Shown here: positions 45,698 to 54,559 of the stretch, in pieces | How positions within the stretch are numbered: position 1 is the first letter of the stretch | Layout of the letters: each line of letters starts with the position of its first letter | Assembly: GCA_946480825.1 (NCBI GenBank) | Contig: CAMLLG010000010.1 | Coordinates: 1-64,000, forward strand | From: an uncultured Lysobacteraceae bacterium | GTDB taxonomy: Bacteria; Pseudomonadota; Gammaproteobacteria; Xanthomonadales; Xanthomonadaceae | DNA: 64,000 bases | Reading direction: 5' to 3' | Notes under the pieces: model-generated | Databases searched by the model: none | What the model was told of the DNA's origin: nothing | What the model saw: only the letters and a program-made list of their open reading frames with translations | Made by a program: the position numbers and the translations under genes

Positions 45698-48130
45698 ATG
45701 CGTCACACACGTTCCGCAACCCGCCGAAAGGCGAATCTGGCGAGGATGCCGCTGACCGCGGCCATCTACGTCGCCTTCGGCAGCATGGCCTTCGCCGGTG
45801 CGGCGATGGCCCAGCAGAGCGAAGCCCAGGACGAGAGTCCCTCGCTCGAAACCATCACCGTCACCGCGCAGAAGCGCACCGAAAACGCCCAGGACGTGCC
45901 GATCAGCCTGAACGTCATCGGCGCCCAGCAGCTCGACGAGCTGCAGATCAACGACTTCGAGGATTACGCCAAGCTGTTGCCGAGCGTCTCGATCACGCCC
46001 AACGGTCCCGGCTTCGGCCAGGTCTACATGCGCGGCGTCGCCAGCGGCGGCGACGGCAACCACTCCGGCCCGCTGCCGAGCGTGGGCATCTACCTCGACG
46101 AACAGCCGATCACGACCATCCAGGGCGCGCTCGATCTGCACGTCTACGACATCGAGCGCGTCGAAGCGCTGTCGGGTCCGCAGGGCACGCTGTACGGCGC
46201 CAGCTCCGAGGCCGGCACCCTGCGCATGATCACCCGCAAGCCCGACGCCTCCGGTTTCTCCGCCGGTTACGGCGTCGAAGCGAATGCCGTCGACGGCGGT
46301 GGCTGGGGCCATGTGGTCGAAGGCTTCGTCAACGTGCCGATCTCCGATCGCGCCGCGATCCGCCTGGTCGGCTGGGAAAAGAAGGATGCCGGCTGGATCG
46401 ACAACGTCTACGGCGAACGTACCTTCCCGACCTCGGGCATCACCCAGAACAATGCCGACCGCGTCGAGGACAACTACAACGACGTCGACACCGTCGGCGC
46501 GCGCCTGGCCCTCAAGCTCGACCTCAACGAGAACTGGACGATCACGCCCACGATCATGGGCCAGCGTCAGAAGGCCAACGGCAGCTTCGGCTACGACACC
46601 ACCATCGGCGAGCGCAAGATCAGCCACGCCTATCCCGAGTCCTCGGACGACCGCTGGGCGCAGGCCGCGCTGACCGTGCAGGGCAAGATCGGCAACTTCG
46701 ATCTCACCTACGCCTTCGCCCATCTCAAGCGCGACGTCGATACCGACACCGACTACAGCGACTACGGTTTCTGGTACGACACCCTGTTCGGTTACGGCGC
46801 GTACTTCTACGACGACAGCGGCGACCTGATCAATCCGGCGCAGTACATCCAGGGCGTGGACGGCTACAAGAAGACCAGCCACGAACTGCGCATCGCTTCG
46901 CCGCAGGACCAGCGCCTGCGCTTCGTCGCCGGCCTGTTCTGGATGGATCAGTCGCACGACATCGAACAGCGCTACCGCGTCGACGGTCTCGCCGACGTGC
47001 TGTCGGTGCGCGGCTGGGAAGACACCATCTGGCTGACCCAGCAGGAGCGCAAGGACCACGACGAAGCGATCTTCGGCGAACTGGCCTTCGATTTCACCGA
47101 CAAGCTCACCGCGACCGTCGGCTTCCGCCACTTCCGCGCCGACAACGCGCTGAAGGGCTTCTTCGGTTTCGCCAACGGCTATTCCTCGCAGGGCAGCCAG
47201 TTGCCTGAGAACCGCTACGGCGAAGCCGCGTGTATCGTGCAGTTCGGCCCCGATCCGGCCAACTGGCCGTCGTTCAACGGTGCGCCCTGCAAGGTGTTCG
47301 ACAAGGACGTGCAGGAGAAGGACACCCTCGGCAAGTTCAATCTGTCGTACAAGTTCGCGCCGGGCAAGCTGGCGTACTTCACCTGGTCCGAAGGCTACCG
47401 TCCGGGCGGCATCAACCGCCGCGGCACGCTGCCGCCGTACATCACCGAGTTCCTCACCAACTACGAACTCGGCTGGAAGACGTCGTGGCTCGACAACCGC
47501 CTGACCTTCAACGGCGCGGCCTTCCATCAGGTGTGGGACGACTTCCAGTTCCCGATCCTCGGCCAGAACGGCCTCACCGAAATCCGCAACGCCAACCAGG
47601 CGCGCATCCAGGGTCTGGAAATGGACGTGAACTGGGCCGCGAGCTACAACCTGCGGCTGTCCGCGGGCCTGGGCTTCTACGACGCCGAACTGACCGAGAA
47701 CTACTGCGGCGAAGTCGACGGCAGCGGCAATCCGGAAACGGTCTGCGCCGCACCGCTGGCGCCGGACGGCACCCGCCTGCCGGTCACCGCGGACTACAAG
47801 GGCAACCTGACCGCGCGCTACACCTTCGACATCGGCAGCTACGAAGCCTACTGGCAGGGTTCGGTGGTGCACGAAGGCCGCCGCACGTCGGATCTGCGCA
47901 TCGTCGAGCGCAATATCCTCGGCGACCTGCCGTCCTACACGCTCGCCGACTTCGCCCTCGGCCTGCGCAAGGACAACTGGTCGGTGGATTTCTTCATCAA
48001 GAATCTGTTCGACGAGAACGCGCAGTACGGCCGCAACGTGCAGTGCCCGGAGCAGGTCTGCGCCGCGCAGGTCTATTCGACCGCCGGCCAGCCGCGCACC
48101 TTCGGCGTGAAGTTCAGTCAGGAATTCTGA
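45698..48130 (+). CDS. TonB-dependent outer-membrane receptor
   Basis: An 810-residue TonB-dependent receptor. A long signal peptide ends AGAAMAQQ; the TonB box is ETITVTAQKR; the plug domain follows (VPISLNVIGAQQLDELQIND, VYMRGVASGGDG, RVEALSGPQGTLYG). The 22-stranded barrel ends in FGVKFSQEF with a terminal Phe. The class (QDVPISL..., ITVTAQKR) is shared by large paralogous groups in sphingomonads, caulobacters and xanthomonads; the ligand is unknown. An earlier ATG at 45671 would add nine residues. It is downstream of the TPR-sulfotransferase gene and followed by a strong terminator. Confidence 0.93.
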   Translation: MRHTRSATRRKANLARMPLTAAIYVAFGSMAFAGAAMAQQSEAQDESPSLETITVTAQKRTENAQDVPISLNVIGAQQLDELQINDFEDYAKLLPSVSITPNGPGFGQVYMRGVASGGDGNHSGPLPSVGIYLDEQPITTIQGALDLHVYDIERVEALSGPQGTLYGASSEAGTLRMITRKPDASGFSAGYGVEANAVDGGGWGHVVEGFVNVPISDRAAIRLVGWEKKDAGWIDNVYGERTFPTSGITQNNADRVEDNYNDVDTVGARLALKLDLNENWTITPTIMGQRQKANGSFGYDTTIGERKISHAYPESSDDRWAQAALTVQGKIGNFDLTYAFAHLKRDVDTDTDYSDYGFWYDTLFGYGAYFYDDSGDLINPAQYIQGVDGYKKTSHELRIASPQDQRLRFVAGLFWMDQSHDIEQRYRVDGLADVLSVRGWEDTIWLTQQERKDHDEAIFGELAFDFTDKLTATVGFRHFRADNALKGFFGFANGYSSQGSQLPENRYGEAACIVQFGPDPANWPSFNGAPCKVFDKDVQEKDTLGKFNLSYKFAPGKLAYFTWSEGYRPGGINRRGTLPPYITEFLTNYELGWKTSWLDNRLTFNGAAFHQVWDDFQFPILGQNGLTEIRNANQARIQGLEMDVNWAASYNLRLSAGLGFYDAELTENYCGEVDGSGNPETVCAAPLAPDGTRLPVTADYKGNLTARYTFDIGSYEAYWQGSVVHEGRRTSDLRIVERNILGDLPSYTLADFALGLRKDNWSVDFFIKNLFDENAQYGRNVQCPEQVCAAQVYSTAGQPRTFGVKFSQEF

Positions 48131-48159
48131 CCGGACGCCAAGGCGTCACCGCAGCATGG

Positions 48160-48188
48160 ACAGGCCGCCTTCGGGCGGCCTGTTTTTT
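48160..48188 (+). terminator. intrinsic terminator of the TonB-receptor gene
   Basis: Stem ACAGGCCGCC / GGCGGCCTGT with a TTCG tetraloop, followed by a run of Ts, 30 bases past the receptor stop. It marks the left boundary of the lower-GC restriction-modification island. Confidence 0.9.
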
Positions 48189-48381
48189 CGGTATTCCTAA
48201 TGGCTGGCTGCGTTCGGTGCGGGAAGATCGCCTGTTCACTGGTTGGCTGATTCGTAAAGCGCGGTTGACTGGCCGCACTGGGATCCACACACTGCGCCTA
48301 AAGCAGTCGCAGGTTTTGCGCCTGTCATTGAGCAAAGTTCGGCTCCTTGCTTTCGAATCGGCAAGCCTCGATGAGGATCCA

Positions 48382-49749
48382 ATGAAAGGCCACGTTTCTA
48401 CCCCCGATGACCTTGTAGACAGGATGGTTGCCCGGCTGTTTGCTTCGAAAGAACCAGTGCCGGGCGACTCACTCTTGGATCCTGGTTGTGGCGGGGGCGC
48501 CTTCATTGCGGGCGTGCTTCGCTGGTGCGAAGCCAATGGCGTCGCGCCCCCTCGGATTACGGGTGTGGAGCTCAATCCGTCCCTTGTGGCCAAGGCCCGC
48601 AAGCGGTTTGCTGACAATCCCACGGTCCGAATCGTTCAGGCGAACTATCTGCTCTCACCGGTGACGACCTCGTACCGTTTCATCATCGGAAACCCGCCTT
48701 ACGTCTCGCTTGCGAATCTTGGCGGCAACGTCCAGCGGGACAAGTACCGAAAGCTGTTCACCTCGGCTCGCGGTCGCTTCGACCTCTACATGCTCTTCTT
48801 CGAGCGCTCCATCGACGATCTCGCGCCGAACGGGCGCTTGGTCTTCATCACGCCCGAGAAGTTTCTTTACGTCTCCTCGGCCAAGGAGCTTCGTCGTCTG
48901 TTGGCAGCACGAACGTTCGTCGCGAGCATCCAGCTCGCTCCGGAAGATGCGTTTCCCGGCTTCACCACCTATCCGGCGATCACGACCTTGGATCGAAAAA
49001 CGCATGAACAGACTCCTACGGCCGTTCGCCTTCGCTGCGGAACGACTCGTCAGGCGCAGCTTCCAGACGATGGTGAAAGCTGGTGGCCGTGCCTGATGGC
49101 CGAGAAAATGGCAAGCGACGATCCTGTGTTAGGGAATGTTTGCGTTCGCGTCAGTGCTGGGGTCGCTACTGGAGCAGACGATGTTTTTGTCCGCGCGATT
49201 GCCGATCTGCCGGCGCAACTTCGTTCATTCACGAAGCCTGCTGTTGCCGGGCGCGATCTCGCGACGGGCATGCCTCTTCCAATACCTCGCCGTGCGATTC
49301 TCATCCCCTACAAGGACACTGGCGAACTTCTACCAAGAGCCAACCTGGGCGCTCTCGGGCGGTACCTTGCCAGCCCCAACCTCAAGGAAGCACTGGAGCG
49401 TCGAAGCTGCGCGGAGCGAAAGCCGTGGTACGCCTTTCACGACAACTTCCCGCCGGATATTCTGCGACCGAAGATCCTCTTCAAGGACATCACGAAGGAG
49501 CCGTTCTTTTGGGTCGATCGAACGGGCGATATCATCCCTTTGCACAGCGTGTACTACATCGTCCCGGAGCGGGATGATCAACTCGATGCGCTCTGTGAAT
49601 GGCTGAACGGGCCCGAGGCGAGTCGCTGGCTTGAGGCGAACTGTCAGCGCGCGGCCAACGGATTTCTCCGACTCCAGAGTTCAGTGCTTCGGCGTCTCCC
49701 GGTGCCGGCTCATGTCCTCGCGCGGGCCCCGATGAGGATGGCCGCCTGA
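48382..49749 (+). CDS. type II DNA (adenine-N6) methyltransferase
   Basis: A 455-residue methyltransferase. AdoMet motif I is SLLDPGCGGGAFIAGV near residue 30, ITGVELNPSLV provides motif II, and catalytic motif IV is FIIGNPPYVSLANLGG. NPPY marks an N6-adenine (gamma/TaqI-like) enzyme. Motif VIII-like YMLFFERSIDDLAPNGRLVF follows; the C-terminal half is a target-recognition region. GAGG lies five bases before the ATG. GC content and codon use are clearly lower than in neighbours, suggesting recent transfer. Its TGA overlaps the ATG of the next gene by one base, so methylase and nuclease form one operon. Recognition site unknown. Confidence 0.88.
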   Translation: MKGHVSTPDDLVDRMVARLFASKEPVPGDSLLDPGCGGGAFIAGVLRWCEANGVAPPRITGVELNPSLVAKARKRFADNPTVRIVQANYLLSPVTTSYRFIIGNPPYVSLANLGGNVQRDKYRKLFTSARGRFDLYMLFFERSIDDLAPNGRLVFITPEKFLYVSSAKELRRLLAARTFVASIQLAPEDAFPGFTTYPAITTLDRKTHEQTPTAVRLRCGTTRQAQLPDDGESWWPCLMAEKMASDDPVLGNVCVRVSAGVATGADDVFVRAIADLPAQLRSFTKPAVAGRDLATGMPLPIPRRAILIPYKDTGELLPRANLGALGRYLASPNLKEALERRSCAERKPWYAFHDNFPPDILRPKILFKDITKEPFFWVDRTGDIIPLHSVYYIVPERDDQLDALCEWLNGPEASRWLEANCQRAANGFLRLQSSVLRRLPVPAHVLARAPMRMAA

Positions 49750-50510
49750 TGTCCGTTTTCGATGAGATACTCGCCGCGATCAGGGCGAACGGCTACCACA
49801 ACCATCGCAAAGAGACGCATTCCAATATCGTGTCGCGACGCATCGTCGCAGATTTGCGGGGCGCATGCGTGGCATTCGCGAACGACTGCGAAACTGGAGC
49901 GATTCGAATCTGGGAGCGCATGCATGGTCCCGATGATCGAACAACCGATTTGGTCGCTGGCCCGCTAAATGACAAGGGGAAGCCAGACCTGACGAAGGTT
50001 AGGCTTCTGGTTGAGAACAAGTCGGTTGTTACCGCGCATCGAAACAGAAACGCCCGATACCAAGACATTGACCGGGAGCGACTTTCAGCCCACAGAGCCA
50101 ATCCGAAAACCATTGTTGTTGCCACGCTCATGGTCGGCGTCTGCGAACGCGTCTTGAACATCCCCGACTGTGTTTCGAAGTTCCACTCGAAGACATTCAA
50201 GAGCGACATTCTTCCGAGGCTATCGACTGGGGATCAGACCTTGTGGACAGAGTTCGATGCCTGCGTCGGCAGGAACACGCCCGAGGATCCCGCGAAGACC
50301 GTTGCGATGTTCCGTGCGCTGCCCACTCGGCAGGGCTCAGACACCCACCTTCCTGCGCTCGATTACCTGCTGATTGCGCCCTTCGCGATCGACAATGTGA
50401 ATCCGCCAGAATTGGTGACCACACTCGGGATTGATGCGGAAGCCGAGTACCAGAGAATGATTCAGCACATCTCGCGCATCTATACGATGCGCTGGCACGA
50501 TGGCGCTTAG
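49749..50510 (+). CDS. probable type II restriction endonuclease, PD-(D/E)XK type
   Basis: A 253-residue protein coupled to the methylase gene. Residues 79-91 read PDLTKVRLLVENK, which fits the PD-(D/E)xK nuclease core (Asp80, Glu89, Lys91). The N-terminal HSNIVSRRIVADLRGACVAF looks like the preceding helix. I cannot match it to a named enzyme. Like the methylase it has lower GC and less biased codons than the chromosome. Nuclease after methylase in one tight operon is a usual order that delays cutting. No controller (C) gene is present. Confidence 0.75.
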   Translation: MSVFDEILAAIRANGYHNHRKETHSNIVSRRIVADLRGACVAFANDCETGAIRIWERMHGPDDRTTDLVAGPLNDKGKPDLTKVRLLVENKSVVTAHRNRNARYQDIDRERLSAHRANPKTIVVATLMVGVCERVLNIPDCVSKFHSKTFKSDILPRLSTGDQTLWTEFDACVGRNTPEDPAKTVAMFRALPTRQGSDTHLPALDYLLIAPFAIDNVNPPELVTTLGIDAEAEYQRMIQHISRIYTMRWHDGA

Positions 50511-50682
50511 GGATGCCTGTCAATATCCTGAATCTTTCGGCCTACCGCGTCGCAGACGGTCATCAAGGAACATAGGTCGGAACTCGCGCAGCGTATTACG
50601 ATAGCGCTGCCAGGGATGTGTAGCGCATTGGTATGGCGGGCCTTCGACAGCGAAGCGGGTCATCGCCTCCGGCGGCTCCGCC

Positions 50683-52140
50683 CTACGGCTGCGCCGTTTC
50701 TTCTGTTCCCGCGTCGTGCGCCGCAGGCGCCCGCACCACCGTGACCGTGCATGACGCTTCCGCGACCACGCGCGCGGACACGCTGCCGAGAATGCGACGC
50801 ACGCCGGTGACGCCCCGCGCGCCCATGATGAGGTGGTCGACGCCGTTGTCGCGTGCGTAGTCGAGCAGCGCGTGCGCGGGGTCGCTGTGTTCGAGCACGT
50901 GCACGGTGGCGCGGTGTTCGTCCAGGCCGAGCGGGCGTATCCAGTCGCGCAGCGCGATCAGGCGTTTGACGTGACGGTTGCGGCCCTCGCTGTCGAGATT
51001 GCTGTCCAGACCGATGCGCGCGGTGCGCATCACGGTGATGCAGGCCAGCCGCGCATGCGGGAAGGTCGAAACGATGCGCTGCAAGGTGCCGCGCAGCGCG
51101 GCGCACAGTGCCGCGTCTTCGTGCTTCAGATCGATCGCGACCATCAGCAGCGGCGCCTGATCGAGGTGGTCGCTCACCGGCCTGCGCGGCGCGCGCTCGT
51201 GCCCGACCTGCTTCCACCAGCGGCGGACGACGGTGAGACGGTCGTCGCGATGACTGCGGTCGGCGCGTGCGGTCAGCGCCACCTGCTCCGGGTGCTGCAG
51301 GTCGTGCGCGAGCTGCGCGGCGGTGGCGTGGCGCGCGTCGGGGTCGACTTCGAGGCAGCGCAGGATCACTTCCTGCAGCCAGCGCGGAATCTCGGCGCGC
51401 AGCGCGCGCGGCGGCACCGGATCGCGATACAGCCGCCGACGCAGTCCGGCGGGACTGCCGGGATTGCCGAAAGGACGCTCGCCGGTGGCGAGGTGGTAGA
51501 GCGTCACGCCCAGCGCGAACAGATCGCTGCGCGGTTCGTCGCGCACGCCCAGGACCTGCTCCGGCGCGATGTACGGCGCGGTGCCGATCGGCACGCGGAA
51601 CTGTTCGTCGAGCAGATCGGGCAGATGCGCGTGATGCGAGAGACCGAAGTCGATCAGCGCGATCGCACCGTGATGCGGCGTGCCGTCCGGCCGGCGCAAG
51701 AGATTGCTCGGCTTGATGTCGAGATGGATCGTGTCCTGCTGGTGCAGGGCATGGATCGCGGTCGCCGCCAGCGCGCCGAGTTCGGCCACCCGCTGCGGCG
51801 GCAGCGGAGCGACATCGAGCAGCGGCCGCAGCGTGTCGCCGGCCAGATGCTCCATCACCAGCCACGGCTGATCTTCGTGATCGCCGGCGGCGACGAAGCG
51901 CGGTACGTGCGGGCCGCGCAGTTGCGGCAGGATCATGCGCTCCACTTCGAAACCGACGATCTGGGTCGCGGCTTCGCCGTAACCGATGCGCGCGAGCTTC
52001 ATCAGCAGCGGCATCGCGCGATCGTGATGATCGACATCGCGATGCGCGACCCGCCACAGCGTCGCCATGCCGCCTTCGTGCAGCGGGGCGATCAGTTCGA
52101 AATCGCCGATCATCAACCCGGGTTTCAGCGGCACCGGCAT
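50683..52140 (-). CDS. serine/threonine protein kinase fused to a universal stress protein domain
   Basis: A 485-residue cytoplasmic fusion. The kinase domain (about 10-285) has a diverged glycine loop (LHEGGMATLWRV), catalytic loop HLDIKPSNLL (HLD instead of HRD), IDFGLSHH for DFG, and GTAPYIAPEQVLG for APE. Residues about 330-485 form a UspA domain: LLMVAIDLKHEDAAL, and VDHLIMGARGVTGVRRILGS followed by SARVVAEASCTVTVVR, the ATP-binding Usp signature. The start MPVPLKPGLMIGDF at 52140 lies one base after the stop of the phosphoesterase gene, so they are translationally coupled. Confidence 0.88.
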   Translation of the reverse strand: MPVPLKPGLMIGDFELIAPLHEGGMATLWRVAHRDVDHHDRAMPLLMKLARIGYGEAATQIVGFEVERMILPQLRGPHVPRFVAAGDHEDQPWLVMEHLAGDTLRPLLDVAPLPPQRVAELGALAATAIHALHQQDTIHLDIKPSNLLRRPDGTPHHGAIALIDFGLSHHAHLPDLLDEQFRVPIGTAPYIAPEQVLGVRDEPRSDLFALGVTLYHLATGERPFGNPGSPAGLRRRLYRDPVPPRALRAEIPRWLQEVILRCLEVDPDARHATAAQLAHDLQHPEQVALTARADRSHRDDRLTVVRRWWKQVGHERAPRRPVSDHLDQAPLLMVAIDLKHEDAALCAALRGTLQRIVSTFPHARLACITVMRTARIGLDSNLDSEGRNRHVKRLIALRDWIRPLGLDEHRATVHVLEHSDPAHALLDYARDNGVDHLIMGARGVTGVRRILGSVSARVVAEASCTVTVVRAPAAHDAGTEETAQP

Positions 52141-52141
52141 G

Positions 52142-52897
52142 TCAGCACCCTTCCACCAGGCGTTTCGCGAGCGATGCGGGCAGGCCGGCGTCGACGATCT
52201 TGCGCGCCGCGGCGTGATGGTCGTAGGCCACGCGCAGGGTGGTGAGCGTGGCCGTCGCGGTGTCGTACAGCGCGCAGCACGCGGCGGGGTTGCCGTCGCG
52301 CGGTTGCCCCACCGAGCCGGGCAGCGCCAGCCAGCGCCGGCTGCCGAGCAGCGGCACGGCGACGCCCGGCGTCGGCGCGAAGTGGCGCGCACCGCCGTCC
52401 GGCTGCGAGTGATACAGCGCGGGTTCGTGCACGTGCCCGCAGAACGTCACCCGCTGGCGCGTCGCGGCGATGCTCTGCGCCGCGGCCAGCGCGTTCGCGA
52501 CGTAGCCCCACTGCAGCGGTGCCCGGGCGTTGGCGTGGACGTACAGCCGATCGTCGTCCTCGATGCCGGCCGGAAGCGCGGCGAGGAACGCGCGTTGCTC
52601 CGTGGAAAGCCGCCCGCGGGTCCAGTCGATCGCGGCCTGCGCGTGCGGATGTTTTCGGGACTGCGCGTCCGCATGCGCGTCGCGCAGCACCGCTTCGTCG
52701 TGATTGCCGTAGATCGCGAGGCCGCCGTCGTCGACCAGCCGCCGCGCTTCGTCCACCGCCCATTCCGGGTCGGCGCCGTAGCCGACGATGTCGCCGAGCA
52801 GCACGGCGCGATCGAAGCCCAGTCTGCGCAATTTCGACAGACACGCCTCCGCCGCTTCGCGGTTGGCGTGCAGATCGGCGAGCAGGGCGAGGCGCAT
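52142..52897 (-). CDS. calcineurin-like metallophosphoesterase
   Basis: A 251-residue phosphoesterase with all blocks of the fold: LLADLHANREA (D-x-H), LLGDIVGYGADP (GD), AIYGNHDEAV (GNHD) and TFCGHVHEPALY (GHxH). It resembles YfcE-like and Ser/Thr phosphatase-like proteins acting on nucleotides, phosphoproteins or phospholipids. Directly upstream of, and coupled to, the kinase-USP gene, which suggests a kinase/phosphatase pair, but no target can be named. MRLALLADLHANR at 52897 is the only start consistent with motif I. Confidence 0.87.
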   Translation of the reverse strand: MRLALLADLHANREAAEACLSKLRRLGFDRAVLLGDIVGYGADPEWAVDEARRLVDDGGLAIYGNHDEAVLRDAHADAQSRKHPHAQAAIDWTRGRLSTEQRAFLAALPAGIEDDDRLYVHANARAPLQWGYVANALAAAQSIAATRQRVTFCGHVHEPALYHSQPDGGARHFAPTPGVAVPLLGSRRWLALPGSVGQPRDGNPAACCALYDTATATLTTLRVAYDHHAAARKIVDAGLPASLAKRLVEGC

Positions 52898-52986
52898 GCG
52901 GAACGGCCGGCGGAAGATCGCGCCATGCTAGGCCGCCCCCGCGCGACCCGCGATTGGCGATTGGTCGAATCCCGCCGTGCGTGTCG

Positions 52987-53961
52987 TCAGCGCTTCGGCT
53001 TCGCCGCCGGCTCGGGCGCCGTGCGCACCGGCAGCGGCACGTTGCACACGTCGATGTGGCCGGCGGGACGTTTGTAGAAATCGTCGCGGCGGTTGCGGCG
53101 CGCTTCCACCAGTTCCGCGAACAACGGCGTGTCGGTGCGCATCACCTGCAGTTTCAGGCGTTCGGCAGGCTTGAGGTCGGCGGCGAGGCGGATCGAACGG
53201 ATCGCCACGCGCTGCTCAGGTTTCTCGTAGAAGCCGAGCGGCCCGGTGCCGCGCGGCAGCACGCTCAGCAGCTCCATGCCCTGCACGACGCGGCCGACGG
53301 TGGTGATGTTGCGGTCCAGCTGGCGCGGCGACTGCCCGATGACGACGTAGAGTTCGGCGCCGGTGCTGGAATCGGCGGCGACATCGCGACCGGCGCCCAC
53401 CATGCCGTAACAGTGGGCCAACCAGGCGGTGCCGTCGGAGGTGTCGAGGCCGATCGGAAAGCCGTCGCTGAAGCCGACCTGGCGCGCCCACCCGTCGGCA
53501 TCGGGCAGGGGCGTGAACGGGATATTGCGGTTGCTGCGGGTGAACTCCGCCGGCAGTTTCGTCTTGGCGCCCTTCGACAGCGGCCTGCGGTCCTTGTCTT
53601 CCTCGGCCGGGTCGCCCCACTGCACGACGAAATTGTCCTGCGAGCGATTGATGCTCAGTCCGTTCCAGTAGCCGCCCTTGGCCAGTGCGCGGATGTTGGC
53701 GACGTGCGCGGGCGCGAACTCGGGCGCCAGTTCGATCACCACCCGGCCGGCGTCCAGATCCATGTAGAGCGTGCGCATGGGATCGAGGTTGCGCCAATCG
53801 CCGGCTTTCGAGCCATCGAGGATCTCCTGCATCGAACGCGGCTTCGCGTCCGGCGATGGCGTCTGCGCGCCGGCCGCGAAGGCGCCGGCGAGGAGCGCGG
53901 TGACCAGCAGCGGCGCCGCCATCCGGGCGTGTGAGCGGGGCAGGCGGGTGCGGGATGTCAT
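52987..53961 (-). CDS. exported cyclophilin-type peptidyl-prolyl isomerase
   Basis: A 324-residue protein with a signal peptide ([20 protein letters not shown] after an Arg-rich n-region). The cyclophilin domain starts [20 protein letters not shown] and includes [19 protein letters not shown] and [30 protein letters not shown] matches the end of the fold. Likely a periplasmic foldase. The C-terminus is basic (AAKPKR). The ATG at 53961 has GGAGAT upstream; a longer frame back to 54105 lacks coding character. Divergent from the padR gene. Confidence 0.87.
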   Translation of the reverse strand: MTSRTRLPRSHARMAAPLLVTALLAGAFAAGAQTPSPDAKPRSMQEILDGSKAGDWRNLDPMRTLYMDLDAGRVVIELAPEFAPAHVANIRALAKGGYWNGLSINRSQDNFVVQWGDPAEEDKDRRPLSKGAKTKLPAEFTRSNRNIPFTPLPDADGWARQVGFSDGFPIGLDTSDGTAWLAHCYGMVGAGRDVAADSSTGAELYVVIGQSPRQLDRNITTVGRVVQGMELLSVLPRGTGPLGFYEKPEQRVAIRSIRLAADLKPAERLKLQVMRTDTPLFAELVEARRNRRDDFYKRPAGHIDVCNVPLPVRTAPEPAAKPKR

Positions 53962-54169
53962 GGCGGGATCTCCTTTTCGATGTTCCGCCGATTCTGGCCG
54001 AGAACCCGGAGCCGGGCCAGCGAGACGCAGGATGACCTCCGGCACATCCACTATGTTAAAGTTATGAATAGAGTGATCTTCGAAATATGCGGCAGATCGT
54101 TGCAAGTCGACCTGCCATAAAGATCAACCCAGCCAGACCACTCCAGCCGTCACCAGTTCGGGGAAGCCC
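53962..54169. promoter_or_regulatory. divergent promoter region, cyclophilin / padR
   Basis: A 208-bp gap with a clear AT-rich block at 54050-54092, holding an imperfect dyad CACTAT ... ATAGAGTG (54049-54075). PadR proteins often bind such dyads upstream of their own gene, so autoregulation is plausible. No hexamer pair is certain. Confidence 0.45.
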
Positions 54170-54559
54170 ATGGACACTCAGCCCATCGTTCACGACGACG
54201 CCAGCGACGCGCTGCTGCGCAAGTTCCAGAAGGAACTCTCGGCAGGGACCGTGTCGCTTGCGCTGCTGGCGGTGCTGGGCGCTTCGGAGGCGCCGATGTA
54301 CGGGTACCAGATCGCGAAGACCCTGGAACGGCAGGGCGACGGCGTGCTGAGCGGCAAGCAGAGCGCCCTTTACCCCGTGCTGCGCAACCTGGAGGCCGCC
54401 GGCCTGCTCGCCAGCGAAGTGGAACCGTCCATCAGCGGCCCTCCGCGCCGTTACTACCGCATCACGCCCGCCGGCCGCGACATGCTCCGCGCATGGACCG
54501 AAGCCTGGTGCGCCACCCGAGATTCCGTCGACTCCGTCCTGAAAGGGAGCTTCTCATGA
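54170..54559 (+). CDS. PadR-family transcriptional regulator
   Basis: A 129-residue PadR regulator. The winged helix holds SLALLAVLGASEAPMYGYQI, then GVLSGKQSALYPVLRNLEAA and PPRRYYRITPAGRDML, the PadR core. A short C-terminal helix for dimerisation follows. PadR proteins commonly repress genes of membrane or phenolic-stress responses. Its stop overlaps the start of the following sensor gene by ATGA, and that gene is the obvious first target. Translation starts at 54170, after a GGGAAG ribosome site. Confidence 0.9.
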   Translation: MDTQPIVHDDASDALLRKFQKELSAGTVSLALLAVLGASEAPMYGYQIAKTLERQGDGVLSGKQSALYPVLRNLEAAGLLASEVEPSISGPPRRYYRITPAGRDMLRAWTEAWCATRDSVDSVLKGSFS

